From NCBI GenBank assembly GCA_023425025.1, contig JAFADG010000041.1:62001-126000 (forward strand): DNA of 64,000 bases, in the 5' to 3' direction. The translations under genes and the position numbers were made by a program. Positions 15,797 to 23,144 of this stretch are shown here, in pieces. This stretch comes from Bacillota bacterium (GTDB lineage Bacteria; Bacillota; Clostridia; Christensenellales; Aristaeellaceae). Within the stretch, counting starts at the first letter, position 1; each line of letters opens with the position of its first letter. The notes beneath the pieces were generated by a model. The model was not told the DNA's origin, searched no databases, and saw nothing but the letters and a program-made list of their open reading frames with translations.

Positions 15797-17317
15797 GTGA
15801 AAAAGCGTTTCATTGGGCTGATGGCCGCGGTGCTTCTGGCTGTTTTGCCTGCTTTGGGATCAGTCGCCGGTGCTGAGTCCGTGCTCATGCAAAAAATGCA
15901 AAAGCAGCTGGACGCGGGTTCCGGGCTGAAAGGCACTGTCACGGTAAGCGGCATTACGGGCGTAAGCACGCTTTCGCTGGATGTGCAGTATGTTTTGCAG
16001 AAGGCGCAGAGCCAGCTGATGCTCTCCTTGAAAAACGACCAGGAAGAGCTGATAAAGGCCGCGCTGTATCAGCAGGAGGACAGGGCGGTGCTGGACGCCG
16101 GCTTGGCTTCCGGCAAGCTGTACGGCTTTACCGCCAATTTGGAAGCCTTTGCGGGCCTTTTAAGCGGCAGCGGTTTGCAGGCTGAAATGCCTTCCTTCCA
16201 TACGCTGCTTGCCAAGCTGCTTATGCCCTCCGACGGGCAGAGCGATATCGCCCTGTCGGATGCCGCCGCGCCGTACCTGACCAAGGTGGAGCTGTGGATG
16301 CAGGGCTTTGCCGGTCCGCCCGTTTTGGAAAAGGATGAAAACGGCGTATCGGTCATGAAGGTTGCCTACAACATTCCCACCGCGGCGCTGAAGGCGGAAA
16401 TCAAGCAGCTGCTGGTGGACCTGCTGGCTGACAAGAAGCTGCTTCCGCTGCTATGGGAAAAGATGACCCCCGAGCAGGCGAACCTGTATCTGAACCCCGC
16501 GCTGCAAAGCTTTTATTTCCAGGCGGTGGACGCGCTTGCGCTTACCGGCGCCGTCACCATGAACCGCAGCGTCACCACGGCGGGACAGCATATTGAAACT
16601 ACGATTTCCTTGCCCGTTGCAAACGGCGAGGGCGGTTTGAAAAATGTAACCTATGTGGTCAGGGCAGCCGACGGCGGCGATATCACAGATGTGAAGCTGG
16701 ATATGCAGGAGGGCACGTTGGAGTTTCGCGTGCAGTCAGGCGCCGGGGTACAGGCGGATACCGCCCCTTATCAGGGGCTGATCCGCTATCTGCCCAATGA
16801 GGTCCCCAACTGGCAGGTGGATTCCACCGTGCCCAAGTATACGGGCAAGGCCTTTTCCGCCGCCTACAAGGCCGCGGTCACAACGAAGCTCACGACCGAC
16901 GCGGATGGGAAGAACGACGAGCTGTACGCCCTGACGGTGGAGCTTCAGCCCGACTGGAGCCATCTTGTAGAGGCGCCAACGGATGAAATCAAGGCGCAAT
17001 ATATCCTGACCGAGCCCGCGAATTTAACGGCCTCCGCGACATTTTCAAGCGGCCAGGCCCGCAACGCCTCCACCTCCGTCCAGGCGCAGCTGCGCTTTGT
17101 AAGCGGCGCCGTGGATGTTAAGCTGGACGCCCAGGGCAAGACGACGCCGCCGTGGACGTTTGCGCCGGTGGATGTCAATGCCGCCGAAGATTTCGTCAGC
17201 CTGAACGCGGACCAGCTGAACGGCCTGCTGATGGAGATACTCGCAAAGCCCGCGTTTCTGCCGTTTTTGCAGCTTTTGATGCCGGGCGACCAGCAGATTC
17301 CCGGCACGGTTGGATGA
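15797..17317 (+). CDS. Secreted protein of unknown function, paralogue 2
   Basis: This 506-residue protein is unrecognised. It starts with GTG after GGGGAGGGA and has a signal peptide (MKKRFIGLMAAVLLAVLPALGSVAGA). Like its neighbour it opens its mature part with a short helix ('VLMQKMQKQLDAGSGLKGTVTVSG' versus 'MLAQWLEKAESGNPQNITLSASL') and continues with alternating beta-strand-like segments and Ala/Leu helices. The match to the neighbour is in organisation and in scattered text, and I could not align them fully by eye. The pattern of long amphipathic strands is reminiscent of LolA/lipid-carrier-like or DUF-type sporulation/cell-surface proteins, but that is speculation. No lipobox, sortase or membrane anchor is seen. 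Confidence 0.6.
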   Translation: MKKRFIGLMAAVLLAVLPALGSVAGAESVLMQKMQKQLDAGSGLKGTVTVSGITGVSTLSLDVQYVLQKAQSQLMLSLKNDQEELIKAALYQQEDRAVLDAGLASGKLYGFTANLEAFAGLLSGSGLQAEMPSFHTLLAKLLMPSDGQSDIALSDAAAPYLTKVELWMQGFAGPPVLEKDENGVSVMKVAYNIPTAALKAEIKQLLVDLLADKKLLPLLWEKMTPEQANLYLNPALQSFYFQAVDALALTGAVTMNRSVTTAGQHIETTISLPVANGEGGLKNVTYVVRAADGGDITDVKLDMQEGTLEFRVQSGAGVQADTAPYQGLIRYLPNEVPNWQVDSTVPKYTGKAFSAAYKAAVTTKLTTDADGKNDELYALTVELQPDWSHLVEAPTDEIKAQYILTEPANLTASATFSSGQARNASTSVQAQLRFVSGAVDVKLDAQGKTTPPWTFAPVDVNAAEDFVSLNADQLNGLLMEILAKPAFLPFLQLLMPGDQQIPGTVG

Positions 17318-17370
17318 TCGGATAAGCCATACGCAAAAACTGCCCTGAAAGTTGGACCGCATCAAGCACC

Positions 17371-17502
17371 AGAGGCTTCCCCTTGAGGGGAAGCTGTCAT
17401 CGAAGGTGACTGATGAGGTGGCTTGGCTGGGAAGCAGGCCTGTTGCAAGGAAAGCACCTCATCCGGCGCTATGCGCCACCTTCCCCCAAGGGGAAGGCTC
17501 TG
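17371..17502. repeat. Dispersed palindromic repeat (REP/MITE-like), complete copy
   Basis: A 132-bp element whose ends are imperfect inverted repeats (agaggcttccccttgagggg at the left; the right end 17479-17502 is nearly its reverse complement). The interior holds another inverted pair, gatgaggtg and cacctcatc. A second, truncated copy lies at 51745-51848. Elements of this look are, to my knowledge, scattered between genes in many G+C-rich gut Clostridia. No coding frame spans it. Confidence 0.7.
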
Positions 17503-17543
17503 CTTATTGACAAAGTGACGATGGCCAGTCAGCGACATGAAAG

Positions 17544-17575
17544 AAACCGCCCCGCTTTGTTGCAGGGCGGTTTTT
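17544..17575. terminator. Bidirectional terminator between secreted-protein gene and bioY
   Basis: aaaccgccc (17544-17552) pairs with gggcggttt (17565-17573), followed by TTTTT on the + strand and a T-rich stretch on the - strand. It lies after the secreted-protein operon and 25 bp past the bioY stop, so it can serve both. Confidence 0.7.
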
Positions 17576-17599
17576 CCATATGCAGATGCAGAGGCGGTC

Positions 17600-18145
17600 T
17601 CAGTACCGCAAGGCTTTGCGTACCTGGCTGGCCACCAGAGCGGCGCCTGCCGCCTTTACAAGGTCCAGGGGCAAAAAGGCCAGGAAAAACGAGTTCATCA
17701 GCGCGGCAAAGCCCATGGGCTTTGCCATGTACAAAGCGGCCAGCAGCGCCGCGTAGGGCAGCGCGACCACATACACGGCAAGAACGCCAATGATTGCGGG
17801 CACAATATAGCCCCATTTCTTTTTCTGCCATTTCTGATGCAATAGGGAAGTGATGAATGCCGATAAAATAAAGCCGAGCAGATACCCAAAATTGTACGTA
17901 AGCACCGTTTGCAGACCGCCGCCCTGGGAGAAAACCGGCAATCCGGCAAGCCCCAGCAGCACGTAGGCCGCAATGGCGCCCGCGCTGTACCTGGGCGGCA
18001 AAACAAGCCCCGTGACCAGCAGGAAAAAGACCTGGGTCGTAAATTGCACAGCCAGGAAGGGCAGGGGAAAACGAAGGTACGCGCCCACCACCATCAACGC
18101 GGTGCATAGGGCAGACATCGCCAGGTACTTGGTTTTTTGCTGCAT
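17600..18145 (-). CDS. bioY: Biotin transporter substrate-binding subunit BioY (S component)
   Basis: A 181-residue protein with five to six membrane helices and the BioY pattern: 'MSALCTALMVVGAYLRFPLPFLAVQFTTQVFFLLVTGLVLPPRYSAGAIAAYVLLGLAGLPVF..GGGLQ', then 'TYNFGYLLGFILSAFITSLL' and a C-terminal 'DLVKAAGAALVASQVRKAL'. It binds biotin with high affinity; in Gram-positives it usually shares the EcfA/T energising module, which is not in this window. The ATG at 18145 is favoured over one 9 bp upstream because ACGGAGG lies 8 bp before it. A BirA-type operator lies between its promoter and the start, so expression should fall when biotin is plentiful. Confidence 0.92.
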   Translation of the reverse strand: MQQKTKYLAMSALCTALMVVGAYLRFPLPFLAVQFTTQVFFLLVTGLVLPPRYSAGAIAAYVLLGLAGLPVFSQGGGLQTVLTYNFGYLLGFILSAFITSLLHQKWQKKKWGYIVPAIIGVLAVYVVALPYAALLAALYMAKPMGFAALMNSFFLAFLPLDLVKAAGAALVASQVRKALRY

Positions 18146-18159
18146 GGTTTCCATCCTCC

Positions 18160-18187
18160 GTAAACCAATTATTGATATTGGGTTTAC
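18160..18187 (-). promoter_or_regulatory. BirA (biotin repressor) operator of bioY
   Basis: GTAAACC (18160-18166) and GGTTTAC (18181-18187) form a perfect 7-bp inverted repeat spaced by 14 nt. This is the established BirA operator arrangement (TGTAAACC, 14-16 nt, GGTTTACA). It lies just downstream of the bioY -10 box, in position to block transcription when biotinoyl-AMP-loaded BirA dimer binds. The birA gene itself is not in the window. Confidence 0.85.
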
Positions 18188-18190
18188 GCA

Positions 18191-18219
18191 ATTATAACGT
18201 GAAAGAATGCATCCGTCAA
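18191..18219 (-). promoter_or_regulatory. Sigma-A promoter of bioY
   Basis: Read on the - strand, TTGACG (18219-18214) and consensus TATAAT (18196-18191) are 17 nt apart. The BirA operator begins 3 bp after the -10 box and covers the expected transcription start. Confidence 0.75.
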
Positions 18220-18290
18220 TAGCCGCGCTTCTTTCCCGCAAATGATTCGCATACATATGGGAAAGAGCTTTTGCATGGGAGGAATCAATC

Positions 18291-18599
18291 ATGAAGGAGC
18301 AGCGTGCGGAGAATACATCGGCAAAGGGAAATGACGGCAGACCCCATGGCGTTTCCATGGAAAACAGAAGCCGCGCCATGTTAAGCGGCGTCAACGATGT
18401 GAAAAGCTTTCACGAGGAGGAGGTAGTCCTGGAGACATCCGGCGGGGAAATGGTGATCACGGGCAAGGGCCTTCACATATCCAAGTTCGCCTTGGAGGAC
18501 GGCAACCTGATCATGGATGGCCGGATCGACGCCATCGCCTATCCGGAAGGCGGAAAAATACGAAAGGGCGGGAACGTGCTGGGCCGCATGTTCAGGTGA
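18291..18599 (+). CDS. yabP: Sporulation protein YabP (YabP/YqfC family)
   Basis: This 102-residue protein has the family core: 'ENRSRAMLSGVNDVKSFHEEEVVLETSGGEMVITGKGLHISKFALEDGNLIMDGRIDAIAYPE'. YabP is made in the mother cell during sporulation and is needed for spore coat/cortex development. The order yabP-yabQ-divIC is the same as in Bacillus, which supports the call. GGGAGGAA precedes the ATG. A CATACATAT stretch at 18250-18257, about 35 bp upstream, resembles the -10 box of the mother-cell factor sigma-E, but I see no good matching -35. Confidence 0.9.
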   Translation: MKEQRAENTSAKGNDGRPHGVSMENRSRAMLSGVNDVKSFHEEEVVLETSGGEMVITGKGLHISKFALEDGNLIMDGRIDAIAYPEGGKIRKGGNVLGRMFR

Positions 18600-18603
18600 C
18601 GAT

Positions 18604-19026
18604 ATGGCGCCGTTCTTTGAAACAAAAAGCCAGGCATGGGTATTTCTGGGGATGATTTATCTGGGCCTGGGGCTGGGCGTGATCTATGATGTGCTGGGCC
18701 TGCTGCGCAAAACAAAAAACAAAGGCCTTACCGCCGGCGCCGATCTGCTGTTTTTCCTTTTGGCCGGCGGCGCGCTGACACTGGCCCTGGTCATGACCGG
18801 GCAGGACGGGCTGCGGCTGTATTCCCTGCTGGGGCTGGCCTGCGGCGGCCTATTGTATATGCTTGGCCTGCGCCGCCTGGTGCTGGGAATCGCTGCTTTC
18901 GTGGAAAAGCGGATCGTACAGCCGGCACAGGCGGCAATGGCCCGGCATAAGGAAAAGCGGGAGCGCAGAAAATTGGAACGGATAGGCAGGAAACAAAGAA
19001 AACGCGGCGAATACGTAAGAAAATGA
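18604..19026 (+). CDS. yabQ: Spore cortex biosynthesis protein YabQ
   Basis: A 140-residue membrane protein with about three to four hydrophobic helices, starting 'ETKSQAWVFLGMIYLGLGLGVIYDVLGLLRK', the typical YabQ N-terminus, and ending in a long basic tail (RHKEKRERRKLERIGRKQRKR). In Bacillus it is a mother-cell membrane protein required for spore cortex formation. The start lies 5 bp after the yabP stop, so the two are cotranslated. Sequence alone is weakly conserved in this family; the gene order carries much of the weight. Confidence 0.85.
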   Translation: MAPFFETKSQAWVFLGMIYLGLGLGVIYDVLGLLRKTKNKGLTAGADLLFFLLAGGALTLALVMTGQDGLRLYSLLGLACGGLLYMLGLRRLVLGIAAFVEKRIVQPAQAAMARHKEKRERRKLERIGRKQRKRGEYVRK

Positions 19027-19051
19027 TTTTGCATTGAAAGTGGGCTTGACC

Positions 19052-19402
19052 ATGAAGCAGCCGCGCAGAGTACAATATCTGACACTGTTTTTGGTGCTGG
19101 CCGTTGTTGGCATTGCGTTCCTGGTTTTGAACAACAATATCAACGCGATGCATCAAAAGGCCGTCAAGGACGCAGATCAGGCCAGGGTAGAGGCTTCCGC
19201 GGAGCAGGAGAAGGGCTTGAAGCTGGAAGCGGAGCTGAGCATATCTGGCACCGACGCCTATATCATGAATCAGGCCAGAACACGCTTTGGATATTTGAAG
19301 CCCGGCGAGATTCGTTTTGTCATCACCAACCCGGAAGCGCTCTATTCAAACAACGGGCAGGTGCCGCAGCTTCAGGTGGTTCAGGAAGGGGACAAGCCCT
19401 GA
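19052..19402 (+). CDS. divIC: Septum formation protein DivIC/FtsB-like
   Basis: This 116-residue protein has a short basic cytoplasmic start, one membrane helix ('YLTLFLVLAVVGIAFLVL'), a coiled-coil ('AVKDADQARVEASAEQEKGLKLEAELSI') and the FtsB/DivIC end 'DAYIMNQARTRFGYLKPGEIRFVI', the conserved 'E..AR..fg..kpgE' feature. It helps recruit and activate the septal peptidoglycan machinery with FtsL and DivIB. ATG 19052 is used; a TTG 18 bp upstream is possible. It sits in the conserved yabP-yabQ-divIC order. Confidence 0.88.
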   Translation: MKQPRRVQYLTLFLVLAVVGIAFLVLNNNINAMHQKAVKDADQARVEASAEQEKGLKLEAELSISGTDAYIMNQARTRFGYLKPGEIRFVITNPEALYSNNGQVPQLQVVQEGDKP

Positions 19403-19430
19403 TTTTTTAATAGGGAAAGGGGGTGGGGTC

Positions 19431-20327
19431 ATGCGGGCTGCAGTCATTGGCATTGGGTCCAATTCTGTCCGTATGCTGGTGGCCGACGTTCAGGGAGGCA
19501 GGCTTCATCGGGTGCATAGGGACAGGGAAGGGACCCGCCTGTTTGGCGGGCTGGATCAGGATGGGAACCTGAGCATGGAGAGCATGCAAAAGACGCTGGA
19601 TGCCGTCTTCACCATGCACCAAAAAGCCATCGCCCTGAAGGTGGACGAAATTCATCTGTTTGCCACAAGCGCCGTTCGCGACGCCGGGAATCAACAGCAG
19701 TTCAGCAGCATGATCATGACGAAAACGGGTCTTGTGCTGGAGGTCTGTACCGGCGAAAACGAAGCGGCGCTTTCCTTTTTGGGCGCGACCACGGGCGCGC
19801 GGGCCGGCGTGATCGATATCGGCGGCGGCTCCACGGAGTATGTGGTTGGCACAGGTCCCAAAATCGAATGCGGCGTAAGCCTTCAAATGGGCGCGGTCAG
19901 GCTTTTCCGGCTGTATCCCATGAAATCCTCCAGTGATGTGCCCAAGGTGATTGAGGCCGCCAAGGAAATACTGCGGGAGGGGATCGGCCCGGTCAGGAAA
20001 GCCGGTTTGCCGGATGCATGGGTAGGCGTCGGCGGGACATTTACGGCGCTGGCGGCGATAATAAAGGACGTTCCCTGGATGGAAAAAACGCAGCTGAGCG
20101 GATGCCGCATCACGAAGGAATTGGCGGAAGAATGGCTCCACCGGCTGGCCGATATGCCGCTGGAGGAAAGGCTGAAGCTGCACGGCCTGCAGCCGCAGCG
20201 GGCGGATATCATGGCCCACGGCACGGCCATCCTTGCCGCCAGCATGCAGGAATTGAAAATACCCTTCATGACGGTATCTGAATATGGAAACCTGGATGGG
20301 TATCTGAAGCAAAAATACATTATATAG
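19431..20327 (+). CDS. Ppx/GppA family phosphatase
   Basis: A 298-residue member of the exopolyphosphatase/guanosine-pentaphosphatase family with the actin-like ATPase fold: 'AAVIGIGSNSVRMLVADV' (phosphate-1 loop), 'LFATSAVRDAGN', 'GVIDIGGGSTEYVVG' (phosphate-2) and 'WVGVGGTFTALAAI'. It lacks the C-terminal helical domain of long Ppx enzymes, like the short Firmicute forms. It hydrolyses terminal phosphate of polyphosphate or pppGpp; which one is not decidable from sequence. GGGAAAGGGGG precedes the ATG. It is the last gene of the yabP cluster, ending at a strong hairpin. Confidence 0.88.
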   Translation: MRAAVIGIGSNSVRMLVADVQGGRLHRVHRDREGTRLFGGLDQDGNLSMESMQKTLDAVFTMHQKAIALKVDEIHLFATSAVRDAGNQQQFSSMIMTKTGLVLEVCTGENEAALSFLGATTGARAGVIDIGGGSTEYVVGTGPKIECGVSLQMGAVRLFRLYPMKSSSDVPKVIEAAKEILREGIGPVRKAGLPDAWVGVGGTFTALAAIIKDVPWMEKTQLSGCRITKELAEEWLHRLADMPLEERLKLHGLQPQRADIMAHGTAILAASMQELKIPFMTVSEYGNLDGYLKQKYII

Positions 20328-20367
20328 CACATAATAAGTACTCTGTTATCCGTATTCATGCCAAATA

Positions 20368-20403
20368 CGAGGGCTGCCTGAATTGAGTTTCAGGCAGCCC
20401 TCG
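20368..20403. terminator. Strong bidirectional terminator hairpin
   Basis: cgagggctgcctgaa (20368-20382) and its exact reverse complement (20389-20403) form a 15-bp perfect stem with a 6-nt loop. It lies between the convergent ppx and beta-glucosidase genes, so it probably ends both transcripts; T-runs are weak on both sides. Confidence 0.75.
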
Positions 20404-20418
20404 CTTGTTATCACATTG

Positions 20419-22680
20419 TCAGACGCCGCTGTTCAAACTGCAAACGATCCCTTCCAGCGTCTCCCGGCCAAGCTGGCCCTGGGAGAAAGAAGCGATGGCG
20501 TGCAGCGGCAGGTCCCGCATCATGGCGGCCATCATTTCCCGGCTGACAGCCGAGCCTTCGCCGGCGGCCTGGGTCAGGGCCGAAAGCCCCTGAAAGATCT
20601 GGTCGATAAACGGCTTTCCCTGGGGCGTATCCATGATGTCGCCCAGGGTGGAATCCAGGGTGAAGGCACATTTCAGCTGCGGCGCGCCGGTATACTGGAT
20701 GGTTCCTTCCAGCCGGATGTCCCTGGAGGAAGCGCCGATCAGGATGCGGTAGGCGCCGTTTTCCACATGCCAGCCGGGGAGGGCGGTTTCATAGTAGGCA
20801 AAGCTCCTGCTCTCAAGCGTCATGGTCACGGTCTTTGTTTCGCCGGGCGCAAGGGCCACTTTGGCAAAGTCCTTCAATTCCTTTTCCGGCCTGGATACGC
20901 CCTTGTGGGCGCTGGCCACGTACAACTGCACGATTTCCTTGCCAGAAGTGCTGCCGGTGTTTGTAACGTCCAGGGCGACGGTCAGCGGCTGCCCGTCTTT
21001 AAGCTCGCTTGGGCCAAGGCGCAGGTTGCTGTAGGTAAAGGTTGTATAGCTCAAACCATGGCCGAAGGGGAAGCGCACATCCATTTTCTTTGTGTCATAC
21101 CAGCGGTAGCCGACATAGATGCCTTCCCGGTACTCCACCGTATCCCGGTCGCCGGGGAAGAAAAGGTAGGCGGGCGTATCCTCCAGCTTAAGGGGGAAGG
21201 TTTCCGCCAGCTTGCCGCAGGGGTTGGCCGCGCCGAACAAAAGATCAATCACCGCGCCGCCGACCGCCTGGCCGCCCAGGTAGGCTTCCAGTATGGCGGG
21301 AACGCTGTCCGCCCATGGCAATTCCACCGGCGATCCATTGTGCAAAACCACGGCTACCCGCGGCTGAACTTTCAGCACCTCGTCCAGCAGCGTAAGCTGG
21401 CACTTGGGCAAACGCATATGGGCGCGGTCGTAACCCTCCGACTCAAAGGCGTCCGGCAGGCCCAGGAACAGCACCGCGATGTCCGACGCCCTGGCGGCTT
21501 CCACCGCCTCCGCGATCAGTTCAGGCAATACCACGTCCTCAAGCGTGTCATAGCCCTGCGCATAAACCACATTCCCGTGGACGCTGCGCACAGCCTGCAG
21601 GGCGGATGTGACTTCACTGGCGTTGATGTGGGAGCTGCCGCCGCCCTGAAAGCGCGGCTCCTTGGCGAACTTGCCGATAAAGGCAACTTTTTTGTTGCCG
21701 CGAATGGGCAGCAGGTTTCCGTCGTTCTTCAAAAGCACCATGCTTTCCCTGGCGATGCGCCTGGCCAGGTGATGGTGCACGCCCCTGTCGAACACGGCGG
21801 AAGCATCCCTGTTTTCCAGGTAACGCGCGACGACGGAGACAATGCGTTCCGCAGCCTGATCAACGACAGACTCCGGTATGCTTCCGTCGCGGACGGCCTG
21901 AACCAGCAGCCTGTCATTTGTTTCACCGCTGGAAGGCATCTCCAGATCCAAACCCGCCTGAACACCTTTCACATGATCATTGCAGGCGCCCCAATCGGTG
22001 ACGGTAAAGCCGTCGAAGCCCCACTCGTCCCGCAAAATATCGGTGAGCAGCTTTTTGTTTTCGCTGGCGTAGGTGCCGTTGACCTTGTTGTAGGAGCACA
22101 TGACCGTCCAGGGCTTTGCTTTTTTGACGGCTGTTTCAAAGCCGGAAAGATAAATCTCCCGCAGCGTGCGCTCATCCACCACGGCGTTCACCGTCATGCG
22201 GCGGTGCTCCTGATTGTTTACGGCGTAATGCTTCAGGCTGACCCCAACGTGCTTTGACTGCACGCCGCTGATATAGGCGGCCGCAAGCTCGCCGGCCACC
22301 AGCGGGTCCTCTGAAAAATACTCAAAATTCCGCCCGCAAAGGGGGGAGCGCTTGATGTTGACGGCGGGACCCAGGATCACGGCCACATCCTCGGCCTGGC
22401 ATTCCTCGCCCAGGGCTTCGCCGACGGTTTTCAAAAGCTCCCGGTCAAAGGAACAGGCGAATCCGACCGCGGTGGGGAAGCAGACGGCCGTAATGCTGTC
22501 GTTCAGACCAAGGTGGTCGCCGGAAGTCGCCTGCTTGCGCAGGCCGTGGGGGCCGTCGGAAACCATGACGGGTGGCAAATGAAGGCGCTCGACACCCTTT
22601 ACATGCCAGAAGCCCCTGCCGGAGCACAGGCTGGACTTTTCTTCCAGCGTCATTTGGGATACCAGTTTCTTGGCGTCCAT
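20419..22680 (-). CDS. Beta-glucosidase, glycoside hydrolase family 3
   Basis: This 753-residue enzyme begins 'KKLVSQMTLEEKSSLCSG' and has GH3 landmarks: 'PPVMVSDGPHGLRKQ', 'LGPAVNIKRSPLCGRNFEYFSEDP', 'KHYAVNNQEHRRM', the nucleophile Asp in 'GFTVTDWGACND' (about residue 225), the (alpha/beta)6 domain 'ESMVLLKNDGNLLPI' and a C-terminal fibronectin-III-like domain ('LDVTNTGSTSGKEIVQLYVA'). It lacks a signal peptide, so it would hydrolyse imported beta-glucosides such as cellobiose or plant aglycone glucosides in the cytosol. AAGGAG is 7 bp before ATG 22680. It is divergent from a LacI regulator and a family-5 ABC importer, probably one catabolic locus. Confidence 0.93.
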   Translation of the reverse strand: MDAKKLVSQMTLEEKSSLCSGRGFWHVKGVERLHLPPVMVSDGPHGLRKQATSGDHLGLNDSITAVCFPTAVGFACSFDRELLKTVGEALGEECQAEDVAVILGPAVNIKRSPLCGRNFEYFSEDPLVAGELAAAYISGVQSKHVGVSLKHYAVNNQEHRRMTVNAVVDERTLREIYLSGFETAVKKAKPWTVMCSYNKVNGTYASENKKLLTDILRDEWGFDGFTVTDWGACNDHVKGVQAGLDLEMPSSGETNDRLLVQAVRDGSIPESVVDQAAERIVSVVARYLENRDASAVFDRGVHHHLARRIARESMVLLKNDGNLLPIRGNKKVAFIGKFAKEPRFQGGGSSHINASEVTSALQAVRSVHGNVVYAQGYDTLEDVVLPELIAEAVEAARASDIAVLFLGLPDAFESEGYDRAHMRLPKCQLTLLDEVLKVQPRVAVVLHNGSPVELPWADSVPAILEAYLGGQAVGGAVIDLLFGAANPCGKLAETFPLKLEDTPAYLFFPGDRDTVEYREGIYVGYRWYDTKKMDVRFPFGHGLSYTTFTYSNLRLGPSELKDGQPLTVALDVTNTGSTSGKEIVQLYVASAHKGVSRPEKELKDFAKVALAPGETKTVTMTLESRSFAYYETALPGWHVENGAYRILIGASSRDIRLEGTIQYTGAPQLKCAFTLDSTLGDIMDTPQGKPFIDQIFQGLSALTQAAGEGSAVSREMMAAMMRDLPLHAIASFSQGQLGRETLEGIVCSLNSGV

Positions 22681-22784
22681 AGGCACGCTCCTTTTGACAG
22701 AAATGGAATAGCAAAGCGCATTGTCAGGCCTTGTGTATGCATGTCTGTATTTTGTCTTCCATCATTTGCATGATGCTGATATCC

Positions 22785-22813
22785 AGCCTAGCAGACGCCG
22801 GCGGAATTGTCAA
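22785..22813 (-). promoter_or_regulatory. Putative promoter of the GH3 gene
   Basis: On the - strand TTGACA (22813-22808) and TAGGCT (22790-22785) are 17 nt apart, about 105 bp before the GH3 start. The 464-bp gap between the GH3 gene and the LacI gene holds this site, a palindrome at 22910-22923 and the lacI promoter; I see no gene in it. Confidence 0.45.
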
Positions 22814-22909
22814 GATTTCCGATAGGCGCCTGTCCGGGGATGCGTCACGCAATGCGGTGCCCGTTGTTTCCTTATCTGGGAGGGGGATGAAAAGGGCCGG
22901 AAGATTCTT

Positions 22910-22923
22910 CGTAATCGATTACG
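22910..22923. promoter_or_regulatory. LacI-type operator palindrome
   Basis: CGTAATCGATTACG is a perfect 14-bp palindrome with the central CG typical of LacI/PurR/CcpA-family operators. It lies in the gap between the divergent GH3 and LacI genes, upstream of both promoters. The LacI protein encoded next door is the obvious candidate ligand, but a CcpA-like factor is also possible. Confidence 0.5.
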
Positions 22924-23071
22924 GAGGCATTTGGATGCATTGAGAATCAAAGGAATCGCCGTTTGAGCGCACTTATTAAAACTATACGAAAAAGACCATG
23001 CTATCTTCTATATTAATGTGAATTGAATCAGCATCATGCTGAAATTCAGAGTTAAAATTTATCAAAAATGC

Positions 23072-23101
23072 TTGACATATCCTATGTGTCCGCACTATAA
23101 T
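23072..23101 (+). promoter_or_regulatory. Consensus sigma-A promoter of the LacI-family regulator
   Basis: TTGACA (23072-23077) and TATAAT (23096-23101) are both perfect, 18 nt apart, 43 bp before the start codon. The region just after (gttaacgattaa) is AT-rich and partly symmetrical and could be an autoregulatory site. Confidence 0.75.
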
Positions 23102-23144
23102 TGCGTTAACGATTAAGGAAAAAAATAACTGTGGAGCAATGCAT

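Noticed and set aside
17413..17845. Two overlapping + strand frames across the repeat and the bioY 3' end
   Set aside because: They run through the palindromic repeat, the terminator and antisense to bioY.
20383..22257. Long open frame of 624 codons on the + strand
   Set aside because: It lies antisense to the GH3 gene, has no ribosome-binding site and its translation is low-complexity with no domain; such shadows are common in G+C-rich genes.
22731..22943. Small open frame between the GH3 and LacI genes
   Set aside because: No ribosome-binding site, overlaps the GH3 promoter and the operator palindrome, and the translation has no family features.
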